A stretch of DNA of 64,000 nt from Pleurotus djamor (lineage: Eukaryota; Basidiomycota; Agaricomycetes; Agaricales; Pleurotaceae), in NCBI GenBank assembly GCA_029747585.1, contig JAPEVF010000127.1, positions 1-64,000 of the forward strand. Reading direction: 5' to 3'. Numbering within the stretch: the stretch's first letter is position 1; each line of letters begins with the position of its first letter. The position numbers were made by a program, and so were the translations under genes. Under the pieces are notes generated by a model that was given only the letters and a program-made list of their open reading frames with translations, had not been told where the DNA came from and ran no database searches. This document shows, one piece after another, positions 12,601 to 23,241 of the stretch.

Positions 12601-12714
12601 CCAATCGTTGTACGCCTCCAACGCTTCTTCCTTCAATGGCCCACCCTTCGGTCCCAGAGCAGTAGCCAACGTGGCTTCGTCAGCGACTTTCGGTGGTTCC
12701 TTGGTACGCGCCAT
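6669..12714 (-). CDS. large coiled-coil protein with Zn2Cys6-like cluster, copy 1
   Basis: Four exons on the minus strand: 12714-12544, 12423-10473, 10391-7847, 7786-6669 (introns 120, 81 and 60 nt). The second intron is the least certain: its donor GTTCGT is weak but its phase fits. About 1927 residues after correcting three assembly breaks: drop N at 12051, restore one base near 12012 in an Asp-codon run, drop N at 9724. The sum is then an exact multiple of three. Layout: an N-terminal block with KLWREE (1-57); a cluster C-x2-C-x7-C-x8-C-x2-C-x6-C including SWYC; a conserved FRKGM..DFGIS..TYDGWLKEW block; an acidic Asp run; a long Pro/Ser/Thr linker; a YDDLHLHHQELLSV block opening a long coiled coil; LLSQIGSWSTM; and a basic Arg/Glu helix. 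The cluster nearly fits the fungal Zn(II)2Cys6 consensus except the second spacer (7, not 6). A transcription-factor-like role is inferred. The copies at 17819 and 23242 are paralogues. Confidence 0.75.
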
Positions 12715-14132
12715 CTCGTAGATTCCTCACCCCTGAAGTGCGCGATGCGGAATCCAGGACGCGAGCACAAGGCAATCTCTGTTCGCAATAATGGTGGTGA
12801 TGATGGTACCCTCCAACGTTTGGGCGGTCTGATGCTCCATATAGTTATCCAGGTAGATTTCAGATACATAATTTGACCTACCACTCGCTTGTAGAGGAAT
12901 GAGATTATGATCCCAATGATTTCGTATGAAGTCCGGGTAAAATATCGCGTAGACTCCCAGTCCGATTCCGAGCGCGGGTGGTGCAAGTTCGAATGAGAAA
13001 CGGCTGATGTAGCACGAGCAGAGAAATCGCAGAGCCAATGGAAGGAAAAGAGCGAGCAAAAAAGGTAGAAAACCGCGTTTGATCAGATGTTCCGTTCAAC
13101 ACAAATTTCCCTTTTTATGTCGATAGGGAGACGGCTCTTTTCTACGTCCAGCCGTTTAGGAAGACACTGTCTTCAGGCCTTTCCTCGAGATTTATTTGAA
13201 GGGACACGGGGGTGATGCCAACGTTCAGTGTGGCTCGGAATAAAAGGGAGGGGGATGAAGGAAAACGCGAGCTAAGGAGGTTTGTGGGAAGCCTTGCTTA
13301 GCTATGACTAATCGTCAATGGGACTTAGCAGATTCGCACATCAGGAAGGCGCTGTGACTGTGCGAAATTCATTTCCCACAGTCACTATCACATCAATTCT
13401 CAGAGTATATCGACCAATAGCCCAAGACAAGACATTGGCCTCGCGCTTCGTCACGGAATGAACTGTACGCTTAACAGTGACTTGGACCGGGGATCAAATT
13501 CCTGCCTAATAGCTTCTTGACAAGCTCGCTCAAGGCCCCAAGCATGACACGCTAGGAACGCAGCAACGTTAACGACACATCCATCATGACCAAGACTCTT
13601 GCGAAAGGGAGGCATAGGCAATTGCTTGGTACTAGGTAGGTGCGTAGACGTTTGCATGGATTTGGAGTTGCCTGAAACTAACCTATCTTCGATAACTGCC
13701 CGCCAACAGCAAGGTACTCTCCTGACAGTGCGACGGCGCCATCCTCTTTTTTGTCTTCGACTGAAACGGGCTTTAGCACTCTCATGAAGTCCTGGCCATG
13801 TTTCATGAATATATTATCCTATAAAGCCTATAAATGATTCGTCGCCGCCTAGGACGCGTTTTCCGAGGCTGTAACCATGGTCACATTCGAGGATTGGACT
13901 GCCCGACGGCCTGTGCGTTGCCTGTGCGTTCAGAACGTTTCTCATGGACAAGCGCGCAATTTCTGTGAGCAGGTTCTCTTTTGTATATTATTGTAACGTT
14001 AAATTTCTACTTGAAGGAAGCCGGAGCGAAGAACTTCAAGCGAGGCCCATCTTATATACAAATCGAGCTGCTCGCCACCACGATGTCTACGTCGACCTCT
14101 ATGGTATCCGGCCCCTGCGAAGCCTATGTATA
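12715..14132. other. intergenic; promoter of the 12714 minus-strand gene
   Basis: No gene recognised. Open frames at 12727-13102 are short and lack motifs. The region carries the minus-strand promoter at its left side and the 3' flank of the minus-strand gene ending at 14133 at its right side. Confidence 0.4.
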
Positions 14133-14918
14133 TCATCGCACATGCACCCTCATTTCCTCCAAGTCACCGCCAAAATATTCTGAAAGGGAGATCCCCATGA
14201 ATGTTCGCCGTTGTCCAAGATATTCCACGCGTTTCTGCACACATGACTGTCGGTTTCTTTGTGTACTCTCTTCGGATTCCAAGAAAAGCAGGCTTTCTTC
14301 GTCTCTCATTACGCTGCCCCAGTCTACATCTACCACCGATCTTTCTAGTTCATCGTACAAAGCCCACATTACATCGCCCACGGTCACCATCGCCAAACCC
14401 GCCGTCCTGCTGCCATTGACCCGGCTTTGACTACCTGCAACCCCAGTACCATGTACGATAACTTGCCATGGGTAATTAGCTATGCTCATCGTTAACGATC
14501 GGAATGTTGGAATCGTGGCTGGCTCCAAAAATACGTCCTCGTTCACGACATCGTTAAGCCGGAACAGTCGGATGAAAGTCGTTGGACATGTGGTTAAGTC
14601 GTATTCGACGACATGGGGACTGTCATAAGCTAACAGAGGGTGTATGGCTATTCCGTCGTAGGAGATATCGAGTTGAGGTGGAAGGGGAACTGTCGTCCGT
14701 GGTGGACGGTGATGATGGCGGTGATAATTTGGCGGTATTGGTGGATAGTGGGCGAGCGGCTGAAAGAGTAGGTGAGGGGTTGGAAACGGCTCTGAGGGAA
14801 GTGTATTGGCAGGCAAGAGACCGTTTGCGATTACGGACGTGGACTGGGATATCCGTGCAGGAGCCTCTGGTGGACCATTCGACTCTGTGTAATACGAGTA
14901 CAAGGGATTCTGAGCCAT
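14133..14918 (-). CDS. DUF6699 domain protein
   Basis: Single exon, 261 residues, ATG at 14918. The N-terminal 80 residues are Pro/His-rich and disordered. From about residue 85 the DUF6699 pattern is visible: IHPLLAYDS, a PWQVIVHG strand, VTVGDVMWALYDELERSV and, near the end, RVEYLGQRRTFMGI. The second protein of this family in the window (33013-33894) shows the same order. DUF6699 is common in agaricomycetes and has no known function. It sits alone between two copies of the coiled-coil family. Confidence 0.7.
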   Translation of the reverse strand: MAQNPLYSYYTESNGPPEAPARISQSTSVIANGLLPANTLPSEPFPTPHLLFQPLAHYPPIPPNYHRHHHRPPRTTVPLPPQLDISYDGIAIHPLLAYDSPHVVEYDLTTCPTTFIRLFRLNDVVNEDVFLEPATIPTFRSLTMSIANYPWQVIVHGTGVAGSQSRVNGSRTAGLAMVTVGDVMWALYDELERSVVDVDWGSVMRDEESLLFLESEESTQRNRQSCVQKRVEYLGQRRTFMGISLSEYFGGDLEEMRVHVR

Positions 14919-15544
14919 CGAAGACGCTCTTCATCCTATGCAAGTGGACTGATGACACTGCTTCGAAGTGAGTCGTTTAAATACTGGAATCATATGGAAT
15001 GGATTACTTATGCTTTTCGGATCTGATAGGCGTACCGTCGGTATGGTCGAGTTTTGTACGACATAAGAAGAACTCCATCCTCAGCATTCGGCAAAGACCA
15101 CATGTGTCGTGGAGATTCGATATCTCAACAGTCAAGACAGAGTTGCCCAATTTCTCCCTTACCAGACTCTGGACAGCCTTTGGGCAACTCGGAGTTCCAT
15201 TCCATACGGCTGGGACTGGAAAGTATCTTTGGTTTGTCAACTTCTCTGAAGATGACTGCGACTCACGTTGTCCCATGAACACTTCGATATCCCACCTCGG
15301 AAGCGGGGGCGCCGGCGCCTTTCCATTTACTTCCTTCTATTCGCTTCATTGATCAGACGCCAGGGTCTTCGACTTCGATTATTCCAAAAAAAAATAAACA
15401 TATCCCGATTGAACCAGTGCTATCTGTGCTTCTTCTCAACTGCCCAGCTTCGAACTTTCAAGCTGCATCGCTTCTCTATAAAGATCTTTTTCTCAGGACA
15501 CCTTCTCCCGTGAGTACCGGAGTATACCCGGACGGCAGACGACT

Positions 15545-15733
15545 ATGAACGCACATGCTGTGTCATGCTTCGATGGAGGCTCGAGGGAAGGTAAACGGCT
15601 ATTTCAAGGTGCCATTGTCCATTGTCCATGGTACGGGTTCGCGCTGCCATACCCAGAAAACAAGATAGCATCGCTTCCTGATGAGTCGAAGCTTCTTGAC
15701 TTCGACTTCGGTGGTCCCACCATTATGCGATGA
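15545..15733 (+). CDS. putative micro-ORF, copy 1 of duplicated segment
   Basis: 62 codons starting MNAHAVSCFD. Its first ten codons are the best conserved stretch between this segment and the one at 16394, and the upstream CTTCTCCCGTG block is also shared. There is no CaaX ending, so it is not a mating pheromone precursor of the usual kind. It may be a short peptide gene, an exon, or a relic. Confidence 0.25.
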   Translation: MNAHAVSCFDGGSREGKRLFQGAIVHCPWYGFALPYPENKIASLPDESKLLDFDFGGPTIMR

Positions 15734-16393
15734 TGCTGAGCGCCGTCACGGGTGCGGTCTTGGACATATGGTCGGATGTCTTCAGATAACCTGATATGGA
15801 TGGAGACGGTAGTCCGTTTGGATCAGCTGCGCGATGTTCAACGGCGGCCGTTGCTTGTGACCGTGATGAGCGCGTTGGCGAAAGCATCATGGACGACTCA
15901 AGTCAAAATCGACGCTTGAGGGAATCTAGTCTTCGGTTGAACCGCCGCTATTTACGATAGAAAGCCCGCGCTACCCTACCCCATGATAGGTGTTGTAGCT
16001 TATCCGGTTCATACCTAATCGTCATCGATGCTTTATGATAAATAAAAATAATGTATCAAGATTCCCAGTAGTGTGTTCTTCATTTCCATAGCGTCAATCA
16101 GCGGAAGAAGACTCAAAAGGGCCTCTCACTGAGTAAGCAAGACTTCAAGCTTCAAGATTCTACTTAAGGCGTCGGAACCTTCATGCTTCCTAAAGCTTTG
16201 AAGCTTTGATTGCTTTGAAACATAGAGCCAGTGCTTCTCCATCTTCTTCTTCTTTTCAACTTCTCAAGAGTCGTATCGCATCTTCATTCCCCATCCCTAT
16301 CCTTGTTCTTGGTTCTTGTTCTCGATCTGGGTGGCTATACTCTCACAATTACTTCTCTCAAGCTTCTCCCGTGTTTGCCGGAATACAGGAAGG

Positions 16394-16456
16394 ATGAACA
16401 CACACGCAGTGTCATGCTTCGATCCAAAAGAAAACTGGAGCTCTCCAGCGAAGTGA
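16394..16456 (+). pseudogene. micro-ORF, copy 2 of duplicated segment
   Basis: 20 codons starting MNTHAVSCFD, then a stop. The downstream sequence still resembles copy 1 (a CTTCGA-rich segment near 16540) but out of frame, suggesting decay after duplication. Confidence 0.25.
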
Positions 16457-17662
16457 ACCGCGGCTATTGGGGAGCGAGTAATACTATGTTCAAAAGCCGA
16501 CGCCGCCACAGCTATGTACATAGGTCAATATGGCTTCTGGACTTCGAATTCTATGAAGTCATCGAATCAAGGAAATGATGGTTAGCAGGATACTCTACGA
16601 TACTTACTGGACACATGGCTGGTTCGTCAAAGATAGCGCTATCCGGGTTGAGCTTCGACTGCGGGAGGTCTCAAGGGTTACGGCGCCCGCTGCCTGTGAC
16701 CGACAACAAAAACCGTAAGCGGGATAAGAAGGGAAGCAACACTCGCAAAAAGACGAAGAGACTGGTAAAACCATAGCCGTCAGAGTTTAGAAGGCAGGCG
16801 CAGAGGCTCGTCCGGAGCGAGAACACTTTATGGTCATTTGCCGTTTATTTAGGGACTTGTGGTACTTTCCTTTTGAAAGCGCTAGCGCGGCGAAACCTAT
16901 GTAAGTCGGCCTGTTGATATAGACCTTCATATCAGCAAAATGGTTATTATTAGGGAGGCTCACTGCCACGGTGGCCTTCTTGGAATTCCGTCCAAATGGA
17001 GCCAGATCTGGTTCCGTAGCGGTGATTGCCCGGAGGCTTCGTTACCTGTAAGAGCTTTCCACAAAGGTTCTCTCTTTCTCTTCGGCGTCTGGGAGAAGGG
17101 GAAAGATCAAAAGACCGTCGAATACTTATGATGCAATAAGACATGTGTCTGAGCCATTTGCTAGGGACAAAGCCGAAGGCACGTGGTGCGGGTAGTAGTT
17201 AGGGATTCGGGAAGGGACTTCAAAGAAATGAAGCAACTTCTGAATTATGATTCGGCGCCAGTAAAGGAGAGATGGACTTGAGTATTCCGAATCCAATGTC
17301 TTAGACTCTGAGCCTCCCAGTCCCCGTTCGAGGGTTTTAGGGAGAGGTGCGCGACGCCCCATCGTTCTAGGAGGTAAATGGTGAGGGTAAATGGTGAGTC
17401 GGAGTGAACGACTGTTTAACTTTTCGACATAGCAGGTGGCGTGGAAAAGATAAGTAGGCTTAACCCGACGTTGCTAAGGCCTTCGTTCCCACGTCTATTT
17501 TTCAATTTTCCACCTTTTCCCGCTATCCCATACGCCTCCAAATTTTGTTTGCACCAGAGCCGTGGACCTTAGTGCGGGACGTACGACTCATACAAGGGAA
17601 CCGTGGATACTCGCGAGTCTGTCAGTCTGTGATATATCTAGCGCGATTGGAATTCTTATACT

Positions 17663-17681
17663 TACGCGTCGCGGTCACGCG
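17663..17681 (+). promoter_or_regulatory. 19-bp conserved promoter element with ACGCGT (MCB-like)
   Basis: TACGCGTCGCGGTCACGCG lies 138 bases before the ATG at 17819. The identical 19 bases lie 139 bases before the paralogue's ATG at 23242. ACGCGT is the MluI cell-cycle box bound by MBF in fungi. It also contains the GTCGCG hexamer seen next to the E-boxes of the other family. Confidence 0.5.
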
Positions 17682-17818
17682 CATTTAATTCAGGTTCTCT
17701 GTGATTCGTGAAAATCACTTGGGGACGCGACGGTAAGTCCTTGGATCTTTGTCTCGTGTTCAAACTGGTCCCTCATACCGAATCATATGTATATAGATCG
17801 TACTCCTTTCAGTCTGTT

Positions 17819-20800
17819 ATGACGCGTACTAAGGATCCGCCAAGTGGAGACCACGAGTGCACACTTCCGGAAGCAAACGATCAAACTCACGCACTCGATT
17901 TGAAGGAGAAAGCTCTACAAGCCTATAATGACTCCAAGCGACTGTATGATACGACAGACTTTGCCCGATGGAGGGAAGAAATGGGCGTCAACGTACGTCT
18001 CATCAATCATACATGAGGATCCTGAGGATTCAAAATACTCATCATATGCAGACATGTAAAGCTTGCGAAGCCAGTAAAACCGGAGCTATATGTGCCTTCA
18101 AGGGCATCTCATGGTACTGCACGTATTGTCAAGCTATCAAACGAACTTGCTCGAGTGTTATAACCTTCCGGAAGGCAATGGTCGTGCGCGAATTTGGGAT
18201 ATCGGGCGAGACGTATGACAGCTGGCTGAGGGAGTGGAAGGACGCTGGAGTTCTAGATCTCAGAAGTGGTGGTTCAAAGCGAAGCGGGAAGGTTAAGAGG
18301 GCTGGAGACCCGAGCAACGATGGCGGAACCCGTGGACGACACAAAACCGGAAATGTAAACCCTTCGCCAGTCCATGAAAGCGGAGATGCCCCAAACGAAC
18401 TAGACGCAGGTCAAGTCTACAAGACTGGCAATAGTCCTCCGATAGGTTTGTTCCTCGCCTGTAAAGTCAACGTCCCCGTGTATTGATGATCCAGTCTGCT
18501 TTTCGTCCTACCCCGTAGTCGTCAAATCTTCCCCGTCTACACCCCAGCCAGATCTTACATCGAGAGCGCCTACAGCTACTGTTACCGCTGCAACCCAGTT
18601 GCTACCGCATCAGCATGGTATGCCTCCTCCCGAAGCGACCAGGTTTCGAATATCTGTACCCACGAACGGGACGTCCATCCTAGACAAAACCACGGTTGCT
18701 CCCCCTGCTGCCGCAGACGTTACGCCAAGCGCTACTTTACCATCAACGACAACCCGTCCATCAGCTCCAGTTGTCGTCTCCCCTCTTGGAGATGCTTCAA
18801 ATGATCCCGCTCCCAATTCTCCTCATAACCTCAACCACACTGGCGCTGATGATCGTGAAACACCTTCCCTTAACTTACAAGATGCCTTGGCCCGCGCCCG
18901 CGCCCTTGCGCTGCGAGCTAGGATAGAAGCACGTTTCCAATCGACCCTCTATAATACCAGGGATGGTGCTGATCGCAGACCAGCCGCTAGTGCAAGCTCA
19001 AACCCACTGGTAGCTGGAGCAAACGTAGCCGAGTCTGGGAGGGGAATACAAGTTCGAACTATGGTCATTGATCGCCTACCACAGGCATCTCAGGCTCCTC
19101 GGCTAGTGTCCACGGGTACCCATAATGCAGTTAATGGCGGTGATGCTGGTGTTCCTGCGCCTCCCCCTCTTTCGGCCTCCAAATCCGCACAGTCATTGCC
19201 CTCTGTTACTCCATCGACCCTGCCCATTATACCAGTTCCTTCATTACCTCCTCCAGTAATTCCTGCTCCTGCTCCGTCCCTTCCCGCCCTACCAAATTCC
19301 CTTCAACCTGCTCCGTCCAACCAACCCAAGGATGCGTCCAGCTACAGCTACGACGAGCTCCTCATTCGCCATCAAGAGCTATTATCTGTCCATACCTCCC
19401 TTCAAGACCAGAATATCCGACTGCGTGCGAGCTCGAACGCAGTGAAGAAAGAGAATAAAGAGCTTCGGCAGAGTGTTGCTACGCTCACGGAGGCAAAATC
19501 ACGGCTAGTGGTCGAGAGTGTAGCGATACTAAGGGAGAAGGAGGAAGCTGTGAAGGCGAGGGATGAGGCCCAGAAGACGCTTTCTGAGAAGGAGGTAAAT
19601 ATCAGTGCGAAGATGGGCGAGGTATTGTTAAAGGAGAGGCTGAGGAAGGAAGAGAAGACGAAGTTGAAGGAGAAGATTGAGGGTCTGGAAGAGAGGGTGA
19701 AGGGGTTGGTGATAGAGAAGACGGCCCTCGCCGCTGCGCACGACGCTTTCACACGCGAGGCTGAAGCTACGAAAGAGGTGATAACGAAGCAACTCAACGT
19801 TAGCGAAAGCAAAGCCCACGCGTTGGATGAGGCGAACCGAGGTCTGATCTCGACGAATGGGGCATTGGGGAAGGAGAAGGAAGATATGAAGATTCACTCA
19901 GAGACGATGAGGGCCGAGCTCACAAGGATGATGGGACAGCTAGAGGAGATGAAATCCATCGTTTCTGGTTGGGAAAGTCGGAAGGCAAAAGACGGCCGCT
20001 GCAGCGACGATTGTCGAAAGAAACGTGAGCTTGTTCAAGAACTGCAGAGGGAGAATTCCACCCTTGTGGAGCGTAATGGCGAGTTGGTCAGGGAGAAGGA
20101 GGAGGCAGAAATGCGAGCGCAGGAAATGGAGGGGAAGTTTGGGACGCTGCATTCCCAGTCTGAAGGGGTGAAAGCTTTCATTGTGAAGCTCCTGGAACGC
20201 GATTCAGACACAGGCTCAGAGACAGCCGCTGGCGTGCCTCATGTACAACAAGAGGGAGCACAGGGAAGTCCACCGCCATTGGAAGTCGAGAAACGAGATC
20301 CATGTAAGCACTCAACGTTTTTCATCGTTTTGGCTTGCCTCTCAACTCCCTTCGTGAGCAGCTGAAGTCATCAACACATCATCGTTCCACCTTGGGCGTA
20401 TTCCGAACGATCAACTCGTCTCAGCACCGCTGGATGCCCCAGCGTCGACCCCAGCTCCCGAAGACGCGACCATCAACCAAGAGAAGCAAGAGATGGCGGT
20501 TGAGAAGGAAGGGTTAAAGAAAGATAAGGCATCGTTGAGAAGAAGATGCACGGAATTCAACAGGAGGAATGATGAATTCTCGAAGCGCTTTGCTGCCCAC
20601 AGAACCAGCGCCACGGCATCGGTATCCGAAGGACCATCATCCTCTCCTTCCTGTGCAAGAGAAGAAGCCATTCTTAACCAAGAGAGGGGGGCGTTGCAAT
20701 TGGAGAGAGAGGCATTGGAAAGAGAAGGGGTTGAGTTGAAGCGGAGGGTCGCTGATTGCAACAAGCGACATGATGAAGTAAAGAAACGCGTTGGGGCAAT

Positions 20801-22314
20801 TGTAGCAGACTCTGGGCAAGATTCCCGTGCACCGTCTTTGTTCTCACCAGCCACAACTCCGGCTCCAGAACCTGAGCTCAACCCGATTGCGCCTCCTCGT
20901 GAAGAAATTGCGTCCACTCAATTGGGAAAGGTTCAGATTCTTCCGAACGAAAGCGAGGCTCTGAAGCAAGGACAGGATCGTTCCGGCCAGGGGATCGACG
21001 GGCCTACGGAGCTGGACGAAGAGCCTGATAGAAGTCCTCCATCCACGCAAAGTAGACAAGGACTATCTCAGACATTGAAGCCTACCTCGTCATCCACGTT
21101 AGTTTCGCCACTGTCTTCGGATATATCCCAGAAATTGGCTGGTTCCACCGGTATGCCTATTTTCTGTCAGTGCCTTCGCGGGACTCAATGCAGTCGCTTA
21201 TTGCGCTTTTACCGTAGATTTTATGGCGACAAATATCTCAGGACAAGATAGACTAGGTTCAATGTTGCTCTCACAGATTGGGAGCTGGTCGACGATGACC
21301 GGTCTCGTCCAAAAGTGTCTTGTCATCGCATCTACTTTCTTCTCTGCCCATTCTCCTCCACGATCTCCTTTCACAGCACATCCGCCGCTTTCACCATTGA
21401 ACGACGACGAGAAAACCTTGCAGAACGCCGCTACGCCTAATATCGCCCCTGCAATGTCTATCACCATATTGCCTTCACTGAAATCATTGCGAAGCCATCT
21501 AGAAGTCATGCACCACGTTTGTTCGGAACGCGAGCAGGCTCTCGCTACTGCTGTTAACTCCATTTCTCACACGTTTCAAGAGATGCTTGCCGCCGACTGT
21601 CAGAATGGCGAACCTCGTACCAATAAGAGGGAGATGAGGGAGGGAATAGAGAATGGCAAGGACATGGATGGGAGAGCCGGTGTCGCTGCCATCGCTGTGG
21701 AACCTGTGAGTTCCGAGGTACGGCGACCGGCTTCCCCCTCTGCGGAAGCGTCCTTGGATGCTCTTTCCCGTCGTGAGTCCGTCCAGCGTGGTCGCAAACA
21801 AGCGTGTGGCTTGGAAGTAGGGAGGGAGGAGAGGGAACTAGGAAGGATACGACGGCGCGAAAGACAACTTTTACTATTGGATCTTGAAGAAGAGGTTGAA
21901 TGCAGGAAGGCTGAGCTGCGGTTGAAGAGATTGAAGCGGCAGATCCTAAGAGAAGACGATGATATGGGAGATGAGAGGGAAAGTGATATGGAAGGAGCAG
22001 ATGAGGATGCTGAGGAAGGTTTGGAGTCAAGGTGGATGGATGTCAGTTTGGGAGGCAAGAGGAAGCTGAAGACCGCGGAAGACATCTCACTCCGTCCCGC
22101 ACGCCGACGACGAGAATATACGGTTGGGGGCTTCAATGAACGATTCCTTGACCCCCAAATCTCGTCGTCACGCCGGAAACGCCCTCGACCTCGCGAACTC
22201 CAAGATGCTGAGTTCTCATCCAATGAAGATGCCAGTTATGATTCCGAGCTCGCACTGCCACCGACGAAACGACACTCGTCTGCTTTGAGCACAACCAGTT
22301 GGCGAACCCGCTAG
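17819..22314 (+). CDS. coiled-coil protein with Zn2Cys6-like cluster, copy 2
   Basis: Five exons: 17819-17992, 18052-18445, 18519-20303, 20362-21150, 21218-22314. Phases are 0,1,1,1, all consistent, giving 1412 residues with no frame defects. The start MTRTKDPP matches the other copies. The cluster C-x2-C-x8-C-x8-C-x2-C-x6-C begins exon 2 with SWYC and is followed by FRKAM..EFGIS..TYDSWLREW. A Pro/Ser/Thr linker leads to YDELLIRHQELLSV and a coiled coil of several hundred residues with CSDDC inside. Exon 5 holds LLSQIGSWSTM, then an RRRERQ..LDLEEEVECRKAE helix and an acidic/basic tail ending in LPPTKR. This is the best-preserved copy and the template for reading the other two. Likely a nuclear dimeric DNA-binding or scaffold protein, by inference. 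Confidence 0.82.
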
Positions 22315-23084
22315 AATCAATCCACCGTCTCGTTTCACTCCTTGCTTTCTTGTTATTTGACTCGCTTTTTTGCTCTTATGACCGCATTTGCAACCTGTTC
22401 TCGCGTTTCTAAGATAGTTCTTCCCACTCGACTCGCTTAATCTAAACATCTAACCACTACTTACATACATGTACATCCCTGTAAAACTACTATATACACT
22501 CGTCCCGCGTGGGCCTCCGTTTTTGCTTGTCCGTCACTTGTTGTCGTATCTACCATGTTCACCTTTGGACAATGTAATGAGTCAGGATAGAAGTCCGTTG
22601 AAAGTTTCCAGATGTATTATGTCGCCTGCTCAGGAATTTTGCTGGATGAGATTGAACAGGCAAACCTACGCCTGGGCTAAAACGATTATATCCAGACTTG
22701 CTGCAAACGTGAGTTAAAAGAGGTAGCTCATCCTTGAGCTTTCCAAAGTTAAAAGGTCGGTAAACGGTGCCATTGCCCTAGGGTTGGAGTAAGCATAATG
22801 CATTGATTTGACTTGGACCTGACGCAATTTTCCTTCTAGGCGGGAGGTGCATACATAGCAGGTGGCGTGCGAAGTTCTGACTAGTATCTCCTACTAAGGG
22901 ACGCCTTTCCCACGTCTATTTTCCACTCCCCCTTTCCAACAATTCCATACGCCTGCAATCTTATTCGTGCAAGATTCAAGGTTGACTGGGCACGCCGCAC
23001 GACTGATTCAAGACAGATTTGCATACGTAGGACGCTTATTTGTGCGTGCATCGGATTCGGACCTAAGCCCTACTTTACAGACAG
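22315..23084. other. intergenic; upstream region duplicated with its paralogue
   Basis: No gene seen. From about 22850 the sequence resembles that upstream of 17819 (blocks CCCACGTCTATTTT and CCATACGCCT), showing that the duplication included at least 350 bases of promoter. Confidence 0.5.
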
Positions 23085-23103
23085 TACGCGTCGCGGTCAC
23101 GCG
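23085..23103 (+). promoter_or_regulatory. 19-bp conserved promoter element, second copy
   Basis: Identical to 17663-17681 and at the same distance from the start codon, while flanking bases have diverged. Confidence 0.5.
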
Positions 23104-23241
23104 TTTCCTCATTCCAGCTATCCCTGAATTCAACCTGAATTTGCCAAACGCGCTCTGAAGCGCGTTAGTAGGTCCCTGAATGTTTTATCTTCAATCGCTA
23201 TTTGGTCTCTAATACCGTTTGTAGTAGACTGTGTTCCTGTG

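Larger units (their letters stand above)
14919..17662. other. gene-poor region with a diverged duplication
   Basis: No normal-sized gene is supported. It contains two diverged direct copies of a short segment (about 15380-15900 and 16230-16740), each with a micro-ORF starting MN(A/T)HAVSCFD. A 12-base GTAAATGGTGAG direct repeat occurs at about 17371-17396. Confidence 0.4.

Noticed and set aside
15545..15733. Mating pheromone precursor
   Set aside because: Small size fits, but there is no CaaX C terminus and no pheromone receptor gene in the window.
17310..17345. tRNA T-arm (CCGTTCGAGGG)
   Set aside because: No matching A box or acceptor stem upstream; other GTTCGA-type matches in the window also lack tRNA context.
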